This document shows, piece by piece, positions 17,180 to 28,834 of a DNA stretch of 64,000 nt. This stretch comes from Microbacterium rhizosphaerae (lineage in GTDB: Bacteria; Actinomycetota; Actinomycetes; Actinomycetales; Microbacteriaceae). Numbering within the stretch: the stretch's first letter is position 1; every line of letters begins with the position of its first letter. The notes under the pieces are model-generated. The model had not been told where the DNA came from. It worked only from the letters and a program-made list of their open reading frames with translations, and did no database searches. The stretch is taken from positions 124,001 through 188,000 of the forward strand of contig NZ_CP139368.1 of assembly GCF_034120055.1 (NCBI RefSeq). Reading direction: 5' to 3'. Both the position numbers and the translations under genes were made by a program.

Positions 17180-18439
17180 GTGGAACACGACATCCTCTCC
17201 CTCTTTCCCGCAGGCACGACAGTGGATGCCGACGGCACCCTGCGCATCGGCGGCTGCCGCGTCGACGACCTGGCCGCCGAGTTCGGCACGCCGGCGATCG
17301 TCGTCGACGAGGGAGCGCTGCGCGCCCGCGCCCGCGAATACCGGGACGAGCTCACCCGGCGCTGGCCCCACGCCCGCGCGGTGTTCGCTTCGAAGGCCTT
17401 CCCGGCGACAGCGGTGCAGCGGGTCATGGTCGAGGAGGGGCTCGGACTCGACGTCGCCGGAGGCGGTGAGATCAAGAGCGCGCTGCGCGCCGGCGTCGAT
17501 CCGGCGCTCGTCGTGCTCCACGGCAACGCCAAGTCGACCGAGGAGATCGAGCTGGCCGTGAGCGCGGGCGTCGGACTCGTCGTCGTCGACAACGCAGACG
17601 ACGTCGACCGACTGGAGGCGGCGGTGCCTGCGGGGCGGCGGCAGGGGGTTCTCGTGCGGATCGTCCCGGGCGTCGAGTCATCCACTCACGCGCACGTGCA
17701 GACCGGTCAGATCGGCTCGAAGTTCGGCCTCACGCCGCCGACCGCGAGCGCGCTGATCGACCGGATGCGCACGAGCGACCGTATCGAGGTCAGGGGCGTC
17801 CACGCGCACGTGGGCTCACAGATCATGGATCCGGCGGAGCTCGCGGCGGCCGTCGCTCCGCTCGCGGCGATGGGCGAGTTCCCGGTCTACGACCTCGGCG
17901 GCGGCCTCGGCGCTCGGTACACGTACGCCGAGCACCCGGCATCCGTCGACGACTATCTGGACGCGCTCATCCGGGCGGCGCGCGAGCACCTGCCCGCGGA
18001 GGCCGAGCTCATCATCGAGCCGGGCCGCAGCATGGTGAACGGAACCGCGGCGACGCTGTACACGGTCACGACCGTGAAGCGGGATGCGCGCACCTTCGTC
18101 GCCGTCGACGGCGGGATGGGCGACAACCTCGAGGTCGCCTTGTTCGGGCAGCGCTACGAGGCATCCCTCGCCCAGCGCATGAACGAGCAGCCGACCGAGG
18201 AGGTCGTGATCGTCGGGCGGCACTGCGAGAGCGGCGACGTCCTCATCGACCCGATCGTCCTGCCGGAGCCCCGCGTCGGCGACCTGCTGGCCGTGCCGGC
18301 GACCGGCGCGTACACGCACACGATGGCCAACAACTACAACGGCTACCGCCGGCCGCCCGTGGTGTTCGCACACGACGGCGAAGCCCGCGCCGTCATCCGC
18401 CGCGAAACCTGGGACGACCTCTTCGCGCGCGACGTGTGA
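17180..18439 (+). CDS. lysA: Diaminopimelate decarboxylase
   Basis: This PLP enzyme of fold type III (419 residues) decarboxylates meso-diaminopimelate to L-lysine, the last step of lysine synthesis. The PLP lysine is in VFASKAFP. The glycine-rich phosphate loop is YDLGGGLGARY, and EPGRSMVNG and HCESGDVL carry active-site residues contributed across the dimer. The C-terminal AYTHTMANNYNGYRRPPVV is diagnostic. It stands apart from the usual argS/thrA neighbours and precedes an amino-acid permease, so it could be a second copy or serve another diamino acid. GTG 17180 is chosen because a TACGGT box lies six bases upstream. Confidence 0.9.
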   Translation: MEHDILSLFPAGTTVDADGTLRIGGCRVDDLAAEFGTPAIVVDEGALRARAREYRDELTRRWPHARAVFASKAFPATAVQRVMVEEGLGLDVAGGGEIKSALRAGVDPALVVLHGNAKSTEEIELAVSAGVGLVVVDNADDVDRLEAAVPAGRRQGVLVRIVPGVESSTHAHVQTGQIGSKFGLTPPTASALIDRMRTSDRIEVRGVHAHVGSQIMDPAELAAAVAPLAAMGEFPVYDLGGGLGARYTYAEHPASVDDYLDALIRAAREHLPAEAELIIEPGRSMVNGTAATLYTVTTVKRDARTFVAVDGGMGDNLEVALFGQRYEASLAQRMNEQPTEEVVIVGRHCESGDVLIDPIVLPEPRVGDLLAVPATGAYTHTMANNYNGYRRPPVVFAHDGEARAVIRRETWDDLFARDV

Positions 18440-18532
18440 CGCGCACCCGGTTGCGGCACGCCCGCGCCCGGTAGGAGGCTGTGAGCCAGCCCGGTCGACG
18501 GCGACCGGGGCCGGACGAAGTCAGGAGACGCC

Positions 18533-20053
18533 ATGCCCACGGTCGCCCAACAGCTGCTGCGGCGCAAGCCGACGACGCCTCCCGGTGCGAACGAGGTGCA
18601 CCTCAAGCGCAGCATCGGTCTCTTCTCGCTGACGATGATCGGCGTCGGTGGCACGCTCGGCACAGGGATCTTCTTCATCCTGTCGCAGGCCGTTCCGGTG
18701 GCCGGTCCCGCCGTGATCTGGTCGTTCGTGATCGGCGGCGTCGTCGCCGGCCTCACGGCGCTGTGCTACGCGGAGATGGCGGGTGCCGTGCCCGTCTCGG
18801 GCTCGACGTACTCCTACGCGTACGCGACCCTCGGCGAGGCGACCGCGATGGGCGTCGGCGCCTGCCTGCTGCTGGAGTACGGCGTCTCGACCGCGGCGGT
18901 CGCGGTCGGCTGGTCGCAGTACGTCAACCAGCTGTTGCAGAACCTGTTCGGCTGGCAGATCCCGCTCCAATGGTCGCAGGCTCCGGAGCAGGGCGGGATC
19001 ATCAACATCCCCGCGATCATCGTGATCGTGCTGTGCTCGCTGTTGCTGATCCGCGGGGCGAGCGAGTCGACGACCGTGAACAGCGTCATGGTCGTCATCA
19101 AGATCGCCGTCATCCTGTTCTTCTGCGCCGTCGCCTTCACGGGCTGGAACGCCGATCACTTCCACAACTTCGCGCCGGCCGGGTTCGCCGGGATCATCGG
19201 CGGGGCGGGCATCATCTTCTTCTCGTTCGTGGGTCTGGATGCCGTGTCCACCGCGGGCGACGAGGCGAAGAACCCGAAGCGGAACCTACCGCTCGCGATC
19301 ATCTTCGCCTTGCTGATCATCGTCGCGCTCTACGTACTGACGTGCCTCGCCGCGCTCGGCGCGCAGGCCCCGGACAAGTTCAAGAACCAGGATGCCGGGC
19401 TCGCCGCCATCCTGCAGAACATCATCGGCGCGAGCTGGCCGGGAACCATCGTCGCCGCGGGCGCGATCATCTCGATCTTCTCGGTGACCCTCGTGGTCCT
19501 GTACGGCCAGACGCGCATCCTGTTCGCGATGTCGCGCGACGGGATGATCCCGCCCATCTTCGCGAAGGTGAACCCCCGCACGATGACGCCGATCCCGAAC
19601 ACGGTCATCGTCATGGTCCTGACCGCCACTCTGGCCGCCGTCATCCCGATCGACTTCCTCGCCGAGATGACCTCGATCGGCACCCTCGTCGCGTTCATCG
19701 TCGTGTCGCTGGGCGTCATCATCCTGCGCGTGCGCGAGCCGAACCTGGAGCGCGGCTTCCGGCTGCCGTTCGGCTGGACGATCCCGATCCTGTCGATCCT
19801 CGGCTGCATCGCGATCATCACCCAGCTGCGTCTGATCACGATCGAGGTCTTCGTGATCTGGACGATCGTGTTCCTCGTCTTCTACTGGTTCTACGGCCGC
19901 AGGCATTCCGAGCTCGAGGTCGGTCATCCGGTCGTCCCCGTCGACCCGGACGACAGCGCCCCATACGTGCCGTACACGACGAATGTCGCGCAGCCGACGA
20001 CGGGTGAGGTGCGCAGGGCCGCCGCCGAGCGGAAGACGGAGGATCGGGGATGA
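18533..20053 (+). CDS. APC-family amino acid permease (cationic amino acid transporter type)
   Basis: This 506-residue membrane protein has about twelve hydrophobic segments. The helix-1 break GVGGTLGTGIFF and helix-6 IIFFSFVGLDAVSTAGDEAKNP are the substrate-site signatures of the cationic amino acid transporter branch (YfnA-like). The cytoplasmic TRILFAMSRDGMIPP loop is also typical. A GTCAGGAGA ribosome site precedes the start. It overlaps the downstream universal stress gene by four bases. Following lysA, it may move lysine or a related amino acid, but the substrate is inferred only from context. Confidence 0.9.
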   Translation: MPTVAQQLLRRKPTTPPGANEVHLKRSIGLFSLTMIGVGGTLGTGIFFILSQAVPVAGPAVIWSFVIGGVVAGLTALCYAEMAGAVPVSGSTYSYAYATLGEATAMGVGACLLLEYGVSTAAVAVGWSQYVNQLLQNLFGWQIPLQWSQAPEQGGIINIPAIIVIVLCSLLLIRGASESTTVNSVMVVIKIAVILFFCAVAFTGWNADHFHNFAPAGFAGIIGGAGIIFFSFVGLDAVSTAGDEAKNPKRNLPLAIIFALLIIVALYVLTCLAALGAQAPDKFKNQDAGLAAILQNIIGASWPGTIVAAGAIISIFSVTLVVLYGQTRILFAMSRDGMIPPIFAKVNPRTMTPIPNTVIVMVLTATLAAVIPIDFLAEMTSIGTLVAFIVVSLGVIILRVREPNLERGFRLPFGWTIPILSILGCIAIITQLRLITIEVFVIWTIVFLVFYWFYGRRHSELEVGHPVVPVDPDDSAPYVPYTTNVAQPTTGEVRRAAAERKTEDRG

Positions 20054-20967
20054 CGTTCCTCGTCGGCGTCAATCCCGGTCAGCGCTCGGCCTCGACGCTG
20101 CACCTCGCGGCCATGCTCGCGCGGTCCGCAGGCACGGATCTCGTCGTCGCGGCGATCGTGCCGCAGACGTGGCCCATGACCGCCGGCCGATCGGATGCCG
20201 AATGGCAGAGGTACACGCACCAGACGGCGAACGTCGTCCTCGATCACGCCGCAGCCGTGCTCGGCGACTCCGTGCAGGCCGAGTACCTGCTGCGCGAGGC
20301 GTCCTCCGCCCGTCGCGGGCTGCTCGAACTCGTCGATGAGCGGGGCTGCGACCTGGTGGTCGTCGGGTCGTCGTCTGCGGGTCCGCTCGGACGCATCGCC
20401 CTCGGGTCGGAGAGCGATGCGCTCGTGCACGCCTCGCACGTGCCCGTCGCGATCGCGCCGCGAGGGTTCCGGACGAAGGACGAGGCCCGCGTAGGGCGCG
20501 TCACCGCCGCGTATGGCGGGACGGATGCCGCGGCCGACCTCGTGATCGGCGCCGCGGGCATCGCGGCACAAGTCGGCGCGTCGCTGCGGATCGCGTCGTT
20601 CGCCGTCGTCCCGACGGTGTCGGGCACGTCCGGAACGGGCCTCGCGGACGAGCAGCGCATCATCGACGAGTGGGCGAGCGACATCGACCGGCATGCGCAG
20701 CAGCTCATCGCCGAAGTCTCCTCGCTGCCGCGCCCGCCGAAGACCGCCGACACCGTGATCGGCATGGGCCATACGTGGGAGTCGGCGATCGAGGACGTCG
20801 AGTGGAACGCCGACGACGTGCTCGTCGTCGGCTCGAGCAGCCTCGGGCCCATCGCCCGGGTCTTCCTCGGGTCGCACGCCGCGAAGGTCGTCCGCCACTC
20901 CCCCGTTCCTGTGGTCGTGGTGCCTCGGCGGGCCGCGCAGGAGCTCGCCGAGGAAGCCCAGGCGTAG
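20050..20967 (+). CDS. Tandem universal stress protein (UspA family)
   Basis: This 305-residue protein has two Usp domains. Each ends with the ATP-binding G-2x-G-9x-G-S type loop: VVVGSSSAGPLGRIALGSES in the first half and VVGSSSLGPIARVFLGSHA in the second. Its start overlaps the permease stop (ATGA), so the two are translationally coupled. Tandem Usp genes next to transporters are common in actinobacteria and may tune transport or stress response, with no defined reaction. The stop is followed by the repeat region 20995-21250. Confidence 0.9.
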   Translation: MTFLVGVNPGQRSASTLHLAAMLARSAGTDLVVAAIVPQTWPMTAGRSDAEWQRYTHQTANVVLDHAAAVLGDSVQAEYLLREASSARRGLLELVDERGCDLVVVGSSSAGPLGRIALGSESDALVHASHVPVAIAPRGFRTKDEARVGRVTAAYGGTDAAADLVIGAAGIAAQVGASLRIASFAVVPTVSGTSGTGLADEQRIIDEWASDIDRHAQQLIAEVSSLPRPPKTADTVIGMGHTWESAIEDVEWNADDVLVVGSSSLGPIARVFLGSHAAKVVRHSPVPVVVVPRRAAQELAEEAQA

Positions 20968-20994
20968 GGCGTCGTGCGACCCCACGGTCGCCCT

Positions 20995-21250
20995 CTCGGT
21001 CGTCGAGCCCCTCGGTCGCCGAGCCCCCGGTCGCCGAGCCCCTCGGTCGCCGAGCCCCCGGTCGCCGAGCCCCCGGTCGCCGAGCCCCCCGGTCGCCGAG
21101 CTTGTCGAGGCGTCGCGGCGACGACCGCTCGACAGGCTCGGGGACCGGAGCCGGAGACGGATACAACCAGCCACCCCCACGGTCGCCGAGCTCGTCGAGG
21201 CGTCGCGCCGACGACCCCTCGACAGGCTCGGGGACCGGAGCCGGAGACGG
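20995..21250. repeat. GTCGCCGAG tandem repeats and duplicated 70-bp REP-like unit
   Basis: About seven short copies of CGGTCGCCGAGCCCC run from 20995 to 21100. Two 70-bp blocks follow (21091-21160 and 21181-21250) that differ at only three positions. Each contains GGTCGCCGAGC, the inverse partner CTCGACAGGCTCGGGGACC, and GGAGCCGGAGACGG, so each can fold back on itself. The cluster fills the 310-base gap between convergent genes and nothing else is visible there. Confidence 0.85.
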
Positions 21251-21277
21251 CCGGGGACCGGAGAGGGCTCGGGAGGA

Positions 21278-23074
21278 CTACAGCGCGAGCCCGTGGCCGA
21301 AGCGGAAGAGGGGGTCGGCGGTGTCGAACGGGACGTCGGGACGGGATGCCTCGACCGCCGCCATGCTGCGCGGCACGTCGAACGGCAGCTTCCCCTGCGC
21401 GGGAACCGCGCCCGACAGGACGTCGAGCAGCGCCTCGGCGCTCGCGCCCCAGTTCGCGACCACCGCGTCAGCGGCCTCGACGATAGGCGCGAGGATGGCG
21501 GGCCGGTCGAGGAAGACGTCGACCACCGTCGGGACCGCGGCAGCGACCTCCTGCACGTGCGTGACGACGTCGACGGGGAAGTCGAGCGAGCCGGCGTGGA
21601 AGAAGTTCTCGAACATCGAGTCGCGCACCTCGTAGGGCGCCTGGATGCGGAGGATCGCGACATCCGCCTCACCCGGTGTCTCGACGACCTCGCCGTACGC
21701 GGCCGCTGCTTCGGGTGCGATGCCCTCCACATACAGCTTCGCGCCGCGGGCGAACGGCAGCACAGGTCCCTGAGCCCGTCGAAGGGCGTTGGACAGGACC
21801 GCGACCGATGCGCGCTGGGCGTCGAGGCCCGCGGCACGGAACCCGTCGGAGCCGACGATGGAGTCGGCGGCCTCGACATCCACGAACGGGTTCTCGAACA
21901 GCCCGAGCAGGAACTTCTCGCGCAGCAGGCGGCGGGCCGAGACGTCCAGCCGCTCCTCGCTGACCGCGCCCGACTCGACGAGGTCCACGAGCATCGACGG
22001 CTCGTGCTCGCCGCCGAACTGATCGGCACCGGCATCCAGGACCTTCACCATGCGCTCGGCGGGCGTGAGGTGCTCGACGCCCCACGCGCGCGCGGCGAAC
22101 TCCGTGCCCATGATCGGCTGGTCGGTGATCAGGCCCCAGTCGGTGCAGACGATGCCGTCGAAGCCGTACCGCTCGCGCAGCAGCCCCGTGAGGACGCCCT
22201 TGTTGAAGCCGAAGCCGACCTCTTCGTACTCCGTGCCGACGGGCATGCCGTAGTACGGCATGATCTGCCGGCCGCCCGCCGCGAAGACGGCCTCGAACGG
22301 CTTGAGGTGGTACTCGAAGTTGTCGCCGGGGTAGACCTGCTCACGGCCGTAGTCGAAGTGCGGGTCTTCGCCGTCCTTCTGCGGGCCGCCGCCCGGGAAG
22401 TGCTTGGTCATGGTCGACACCGAGCCGGCGCCGAACGACGAGCCCTGGAAGCCGCGCACGTAGGCCGCGCCGAGCTCGCCGGAGAGGTCGGCATCCTCAC
22501 CGAACGTCTGGAGCTGACGTGCCCAGCGCGACTCGGTGGCGAGATCCACCTGCGGGTGCAGCGCAACGCGGATGCCGACGGCCGTGTACTCCTGGCGGGC
22601 GATGTCGCCGAAGCGCTCGACGAGCTCGGGGTCGGCGGTCGCTGCAAGCCCGAGGGGCTCGGGCCACTGCGAGAAGGGACCGGCGAAGAACGCGGCACCC
22701 GGGTTCTCGCTGAAGGAGTGGCGCGGGTCGGTCGAGATCGTCACGGGGATGCCGAGACGGGTGGATGCCGCCACCTCCTGCACCTTGTTGTGCCAGGCGG
22801 CGATGTCGCTCGCCTTCGGCGCGATGCCGAGGAGGTTGAAGTGCGACATGTGCCGGACCGCGATGTACTCGCGGTTCGAGGCGATGCCGAACACCGGGTC
22901 GCCCTCGGACAGCTCGCCGCCCTCGCCCATCGCGATCATCGTGTGGAAGAAGAGGCCGGCCTTCTCCTCGAGCGTCATCTGGCCGAGGAGGATCTCGACG
23001 CGCTCGTCGACGGGGAGGGAGGCGTCCCGGTAGCGGGTGTCGATGGCGGTCTCGAGTGCGGCGTCGTTGCTCAT
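21278..23074 (-). CDS. Glycoside hydrolase family 3 protein (beta-glucosidase/xylosidase type)
   Basis: This enzyme has 598 residues without a signal peptide, so it probably acts on imported oligosaccharides in the cytoplasm. The N-terminal barrel contains TMTKHFPGGGPQKDGEDPH and the nucleophile loop GIVCTDWGLI, whose Asp is catalytic. The C-terminal GH3 domain follows from about residue 400. Around residues 430-437 (RRAQGPVL) a REP-type element has been absorbed into the coding sequence (21765-21786). The start ATG 23074 begins MSNDAALE. Substrate specificity cannot be set from sequence alone. Confidence 0.88.
   Translation of the reverse strand: MSNDAALETAIDTRYRDASLPVDERVEILLGQMTLEEKAGLFFHTMIAMGEGGELSEGDPVFGIASNREYIAVRHMSHFNLLGIAPKASDIAAWHNKVQEVAASTRLGIPVTISTDPRHSFSENPGAAFFAGPFSQWPEPLGLAATADPELVERFGDIARQEYTAVGIRVALHPQVDLATESRWARQLQTFGEDADLSGELGAAYVRGFQGSSFGAGSVSTMTKHFPGGGPQKDGEDPHFDYGREQVYPGDNFEYHLKPFEAVFAAGGRQIMPYYGMPVGTEYEEVGFGFNKGVLTGLLRERYGFDGIVCTDWGLITDQPIMGTEFAARAWGVEHLTPAERMVKVLDAGADQFGGEHEPSMLVDLVESGAVSEERLDVSARRLLREKFLLGLFENPFVDVEAADSIVGSDGFRAAGLDAQRASVAVLSNALRRAQGPVLPFARGAKLYVEGIAPEAAAAYGEVVETPGEADVAILRIQAPYEVRDSMFENFFHAGSLDFPVDVVTHVQEVAAAVPTVVDVFLDRPAILAPIVEAADAVVANWGASAEALLDVLSGAVPAQGKLPFDVPRSMAAVEASRPDVPFDTADPLFRFGHGLAL
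21765..21786. repeat. REP-type element inside the GH3 gene
   Basis: GGTCCCTGAGCCC followed by GTCGAAGGG is the same element seen in recQ, the DUF3516 helicase gene and purM. It is read in frame as RRAQGP within the C-terminal domain of the glycosidase. Confidence 0.8.
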
Positions 23075-23115
23075 CCGGCCATCATAAACCGAATGACGCT
23101 AGGTTTTCCACCGAG

Positions 23116-24789
23116 TCAGAACAGGCCCGTGATGCGCCCCTCGTCGTCGACATCGATCGAGTTGGCGGCAGGGGATGCGGGCAGCCCCGGCATCGTCATG
23201 ATGTCGCCGCAGATCATCACGACGAACCGCGCGCCGGCAGCGAGCCGTACCTCACGGATGTCGACGACGTGGTTGGACGGCGCACCGCGGAGCTTGGCAT
23301 CCGTCGAGAACGAGTACTGGGTCTTCGCGACGCAGACCGGGTAGTCGCCGTATCCCTCCTCCTGCAGTCGGCGGATCTGGGTGCGCACGGCGGTGGAGGC
23401 GATGATGTCGCTCGCGCCGTAGATGCGCGTGGCGATCGCCTTCATCTTGTCCCAGAGCCCGGATTCGTCGGGGTAGGTGAAGTGCAGATCCGTCGGCTCC
23501 TCGCAGAGGCGCACCACCTCGCGGGCGAGGTCCTCCGCTCCCGCCCCGCCCTCGGCGTAGTGCTTGGCGACGATCGCGCGGGCGCCGGCCTTCTCGACGG
23601 CGGCGACGAGGGCCGCGATCTCTTCAGCCGTGTCCTCGGCGCGGTGGTTGACGGCCACGACGGCCGGGATGCCCCACGTCTCACGCACGGTCTTCACGTG
23701 TCGGCGCAGGTTGACCATCCCCCGCTCCAGCGCCGCGACGTCGGGAGTCGGGAGGTCCACGACCTCGACGCCGCCGTGGAACTTCAGCGCGCGCACGGTC
23801 GCGACGATGACCGCCGCCGACGGACGCAGGCCGGTCGTGCGACACAGGATGTCGACGAACTTCTCCGCGCCGAGATCCGCCCCGAACCCCGCCTCGGTGA
23901 CGACGTAGTCGGCGAGGCGCAGCGCGGCACTGGTGGCGATGACCGAGCTGCAGCCGTGGGCGATGTTCGCGAACGGGCCGCCGTGGACGAAGGCCGGGGT
24001 GTTCTCGAGGGTCTGCACGAGGTTCGGCGAGAGCGCATCGCGCAGCACCGCGGTCATCGCACCGTGGGCCTGCAGGTCGCGGGCGCGCACCGGGGCACGC
24101 CCGCGCGTGTACCCGACGACGATGTCACCGAGGCGCTCCCGGAGATCGGCGATGCTCGTGGCGAGGCAGAAGATCGCCATCACCTCGGAGGCGACGACGA
24201 TGTCGAAGCCCGTCTCACGCGGGTTTCCGTTGCCCAGACCCCCCAGTCCGATCACGACATCGCGCAGGGACCGGTCGTTGACATCGAGCACGCGCCGCCA
24301 GGTGATCCTGCGGGTGTCGATGTCGAGCGCGTTGCCGTGCGTGATGTGGTTGTCGACGAGCGCCGCGAGGAGGTTCGTGGCGGCCTCGATCGCGGCGAAG
24401 TCGCCCGTGAAGTGCAGGTTGATGTCCTCCATCGGCACGACCTGCGCGTAACCGCCGCCGGCGGCCCCGCCCTTCATGCCGAAGACGGGGCCGAGCGCCG
24501 GCTCGCGCAGGCAGATCATCGATCGCTCGCCGATGCGGGTCAACGCGTCGCCGAGGCCGACGGTGGTGGTCGTCTTGCCCTCGCCCGCGGGCGTCGGCGA
24601 TATCGCCGTCATCAGGATGAGCTTGCCCTGCGGCCGGTCGCGCAGCGACCGGAGGTACGGCAGCGAGACCTTGGCCTTGAAGCGCCCGTACGGCTCCAGG
24701 TTGTCGAGCGGGATGCCGAGACCATCGGCGACCTCTCCGATGGGCAGCATCCGGGCGCCCTGTGCGATCTCGATATTGCTGAGGCTCAT
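23116..24789 (-). CDS. fhs: Formate--tetrahydrofolate ligase
   Basis: This 557-residue enzyme makes 10-formyltetrahydrofolate from formate, ATP and tetrahydrofolate, feeding purine and fMet synthesis. The P-loop-like [10 protein letters not shown] is present at about residues 64-73. [20 protein letters not shown] and FHGGVEV are further landmarks. ATG 24789 is preceded by GAGAGGG at good spacing. Eight in-frame codons upstream in the open frame are unlikely to be used. It is monocistronic by appearance, with 41 bases to the GH3 start downstream. The three purine genes at 56295-61842 use its product indirectly. Confidence 0.95.
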   Translation of the reverse strand: MSLSNIEIAQGARMLPIGEVADGLGIPLDNLEPYGRFKAKVSLPYLRSLRDRPQGKLILMTAISPTPAGEGKTTTTVGLGDALTRIGERSMICLREPALGPVFGMKGGAAGGGYAQVVPMEDINLHFTGDFAAIEAATNLLAALVDNHITHGNALDIDTRRITWRRVLDVNDRSLRDVVIGLGGLGNGNPRETGFDIVVASEVMAIFCLATSIADLRERLGDIVVGYTRGRAPVRARDLQAHGAMTAVLRDALSPNLVQTLENTPAFVHGGPFANIAHGCSSVIATSAALRLADYVVTEAGFGADLGAEKFVDILCRTTGLRPSAAVIVATVRALKFHGGVEVVDLPTPDVAALERGMVNLRRHVKTVRETWGIPAVVAVNHRAEDTAEEIAALVAAVEKAGARAIVAKHYAEGGAGAEDLAREVVRLCEEPTDLHFTYPDESGLWDKMKAIATRIYGASDIIASTAVRTQIRRLQEEGYGDYPVCVAKTQYSFSTDAKLRGAPSNHVVDIREVRLAAGARFVVMICGDIMTMPGLPASPAANSIDVDDEGRITGLF

Positions 24790-24887
24790 CGTCGAACCCT
24801 CTCCGGCCCGCACGGGTGACGCAGGCCCTCCGGAATCCGGGCCGTCGTCGGGCCCGATTCCGCCAGCCTAAGACGCGGACGCGCGGG

Positions 24888-26780
<1,893 letters not shown>

Positions 26781-26939
26781 ATCCGCGTGCGCCGACAGAG
26801 GCCTGAGCGATCGGTCGGCGCCTGGGGACAACTCCAGCCTCCCATCGCTCACTGACAGCGCTGTCACAGGAAGAAACATCCGTCTGCATGGGATCCGGTA
26901 TTCCATACGGTGGAGGCAACCCCTAAGGAGTACCCCCGC

Positions 26940-28424
26940 ATGTCCGCAACATCCCCCGCGCGCCGCGCCAAGGCACCCGATACGCGCAGTCCGCTGCGCA
27001 AGGTGCTGACCTCGTTCGGCTTCCAGATCGTCGTCGCCCTCATCCTGGGTATCGCGCTCGGTCTGCTCGCGCGCAGCCTCGGCGCGAGTGCGACGAACCA
27101 CACGCCGCTGTCCGACACGCTCGCCACGATCGGCACGTCGTACGTGACGCTCCTGCGCGCCGCTGTGGTGCCGCTCATCTTCACCGCGATCGTCGCGAGC
27201 ATCTCGAACCTGCGCCGCGTGCAGAACGCCGCACGCCTCGCCGGCCAGACGATCCTTTGGTTCGCGATCACGGCGTTCATCGCCGTGTCGATCGGCATCG
27301 TGCTCGGTCTCGTCATCCAGCCGGGCAGCCGCGCGGGCACGGATCTGAAGCCCGGCGACCCGTACACGGTGGGCACGTGGTGGAACTTCCTCATCGGGCT
27401 CATCCCGCAGAACTTCCTCGGGCTGCAGGTCACGAGCGCGGCCGACCCCGCGTCGGGGGCGATCACCTCGACCGTCGGCTTCAACGTGCTGCAGGTCATC
27501 GTCGTGGCCGCGGCCGTCGGCATCGCCGCGCTGAAGGCGGGCAGGAAGGCAGAGCCCTTCCTCGTCTTCACCGAGTCGCTGCTCAAGGTCATCCAGCGTG
27601 TGCTGTGGTGGATCATCCGCATCGCGCCGCTGGGCACCCTGGGCCTCATCGGCTCGGCCGTCGTGACGTACGGATGGGAACGTCTCACGTCGCTCGCCTG
27701 GTTCGCCGGCGCGATCTACATCGGCCTCGCGCTCGTGCTGTTCGTGGTGTACCCGATCATCCTCAAGAGCAACCGCCTCTCGGTCCGCCAGTACTTCTCG
27801 GGCGCCTGGCCGGCGATTCAGCTGGGCTTCGTGAGCCGCTCGTCGATCGGCACGCTGCCGCTCACGCAGCGCGTCACCGAGCGCAACCTCGGGGTGCCGC
27901 GCGGCTACGCGTCGTTCGCCGTGCCGCTGGGGGCGACCACGAAGATGGACGGCTGCGCCGCCATCTACCCCGCCGTCGCCGCGATCTTCGTCGCGCAGTT
28001 CTACGGCATCCAGCTCGAATGGTGGCAGTACCTCATGATCATCGTCGTGTCGGTGGTCGGCTCGGCCGCGACGGCCGGCACCACGGGCGCCATCGTCATG
28101 CTGACGCTCACCCTCTCGACGCTGGGCCTGCCCCTCGAGGGCGTCGGACTGCTGCTGGCGATCGACCCGATCCTCGACATGGGTCGCACCGCCGTCAACG
28201 TCGCCGGTCAGGCGCTCGTGCCGACGATCGTCTCGCAGCGCGAGCGCATCCTCGACGCGGACCTCTACAACGCTCCGCGCGACGGCCAGCCGTTCGCCGA
28301 GGACCTCGACGACGACCGGGACGACGACCTCGCGAGCCGCGAGGCGCGCTCGCTCGCGACCGTCTCGCTGCAGGAGGGTGACCTGGAGCGGGCCTCCGAG
28401 GAGGATGCGGCACTGACCCGCTGA
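26940..28424 (+). CDS. Dicarboxylate/amino acid:cation symporter (DAACS/SLC1 family)
   Basis: This 494-residue membrane transporter takes up C4-dicarboxylates or glutamate/aspartate with Na+ or H+. Re-entrant hairpin 1 is marked by [11 protein letters not shown], helix 7 by [12 protein letters not shown], and hairpin 2/helix 8 by [15 protein letters not shown], the ion and substrate sites of GltPh-like carriers. The acidic C-terminal tail ([10 protein letters not shown]) is cytoplasmic. ATG 26940 has TAAGGAG nine bases upstream. It is divergent from recQ with a 159-base gap, and is followed by the strong hairpin at 28440. Confidence 0.92.
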   Translation: MSATSPARRAKAPDTRSPLRKVLTSFGFQIVVALILGIALGLLARSLGASATNHTPLSDTLATIGTSYVTLLRAAVVPLIFTAIVASISNLRRVQNAARLAGQTILWFAITAFIAVSIGIVLGLVIQPGSRAGTDLKPGDPYTVGTWWNFLIGLIPQNFLGLQVTSAADPASGAITSTVGFNVLQVIVVAAAVGIAALKAGRKAEPFLVFTESLLKVIQRVLWWIIRIAPLGTLGLIGSAVVTYGWERLTSLAWFAGAIYIGLALVLFVVYPIILKSNRLSVRQYFSGAWPAIQLGFVSRSSIGTLPLTQRVTERNLGVPRGYASFAVPLGATTKMDGCAAIYPAVAAIFVAQFYGIQLEWWQYLMIIVVSVVGSAATAGTTGAIVMLTLTLSTLGLPLEGVGLLLAIDPILDMGRTAVNVAGQALVPTIVSQRERILDADLYNAPRDGQPFAEDLDDDRDDDLASREARSLATVSLQEGDLERASEEDAALTR

Positions 28425-28439
28425 CGTCTCGCGACCGCA

Positions 28440-28476
28440 GGGGGCGGCATCCGTTCATCGATCGGATGCCGCCCCC
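28440..28476 (+). terminator. Terminator after the dicarboxylate symporter gene
   Basis: GGGGGCGGCATCCG and CGGATGCCGCCCCC form a perfect 14-bp stem with a nine-base loop, 15 bases past the stop codon. Confidence 0.8.
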
Positions 28477-28512
28477 GTCGTCTTGCGCCCCCGGACGTGA
28501 TTGAGTGGATGC

Positions 28513-28821
28513 ATGACCGCGATGGACGAGATCACCGTGACGCGCAACGACGAGGCCCACCGCTACGAGCTGCGCGTGGGCGACACGCTCGCCGGATTCA
28601 CAGAGTTCATCAAGGACACGCGTGGGCGCCTCGTCTTCCCGCACACCCTGATCGACCCCGCTTTCCGCGGGCAGGGTCTCGCGGGCATCGTGGTCGAGCG
28701 GGCGATGGAGGATGTCGCCTCCCGCGGCGAGACCGTCGTGCCGCGCTGCCCGGTCGTGTCGAAGTACCTGCGCGAGTACGAGGTCCCGGGCCTCATCGTC
28801 GAGTGGCCCACCGAGAGCTGA
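28513..28821 (+). CDS. Small GNAT-type N-acetyltransferase (YidJ/Gtn10-like)
   Basis: This is a compact acetyltransferase-like protein of 102 residues. The acetyl-CoA pyrophosphate loop is recognisable as IDPAFRGQGLAGIVVERAM, the R-x-x-G-x-A/G motif of GNAT proteins. The rest is the short beta-sheet typical of the one-domain bacterial subgroup (FTEFIKDTRGRLVFPHTL before it and PRCPVVSKYL after it). No protein or small-molecule substrate is known for most members. ATG 28513 is preferred. A weak TTGAGT lies six bases upstream and could be a leaderless -10 box. Confidence 0.82.
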   Translation: MTAMDEITVTRNDEAHRYELRVGDTLAGFTEFIKDTRGRLVFPHTLIDPAFRGQGLAGIVVERAMEDVASRGETVVPRCPVVSKYLREYEVPGLIVEWPTES

Positions 28822-28834
28822 GGATGCGTCCGCC

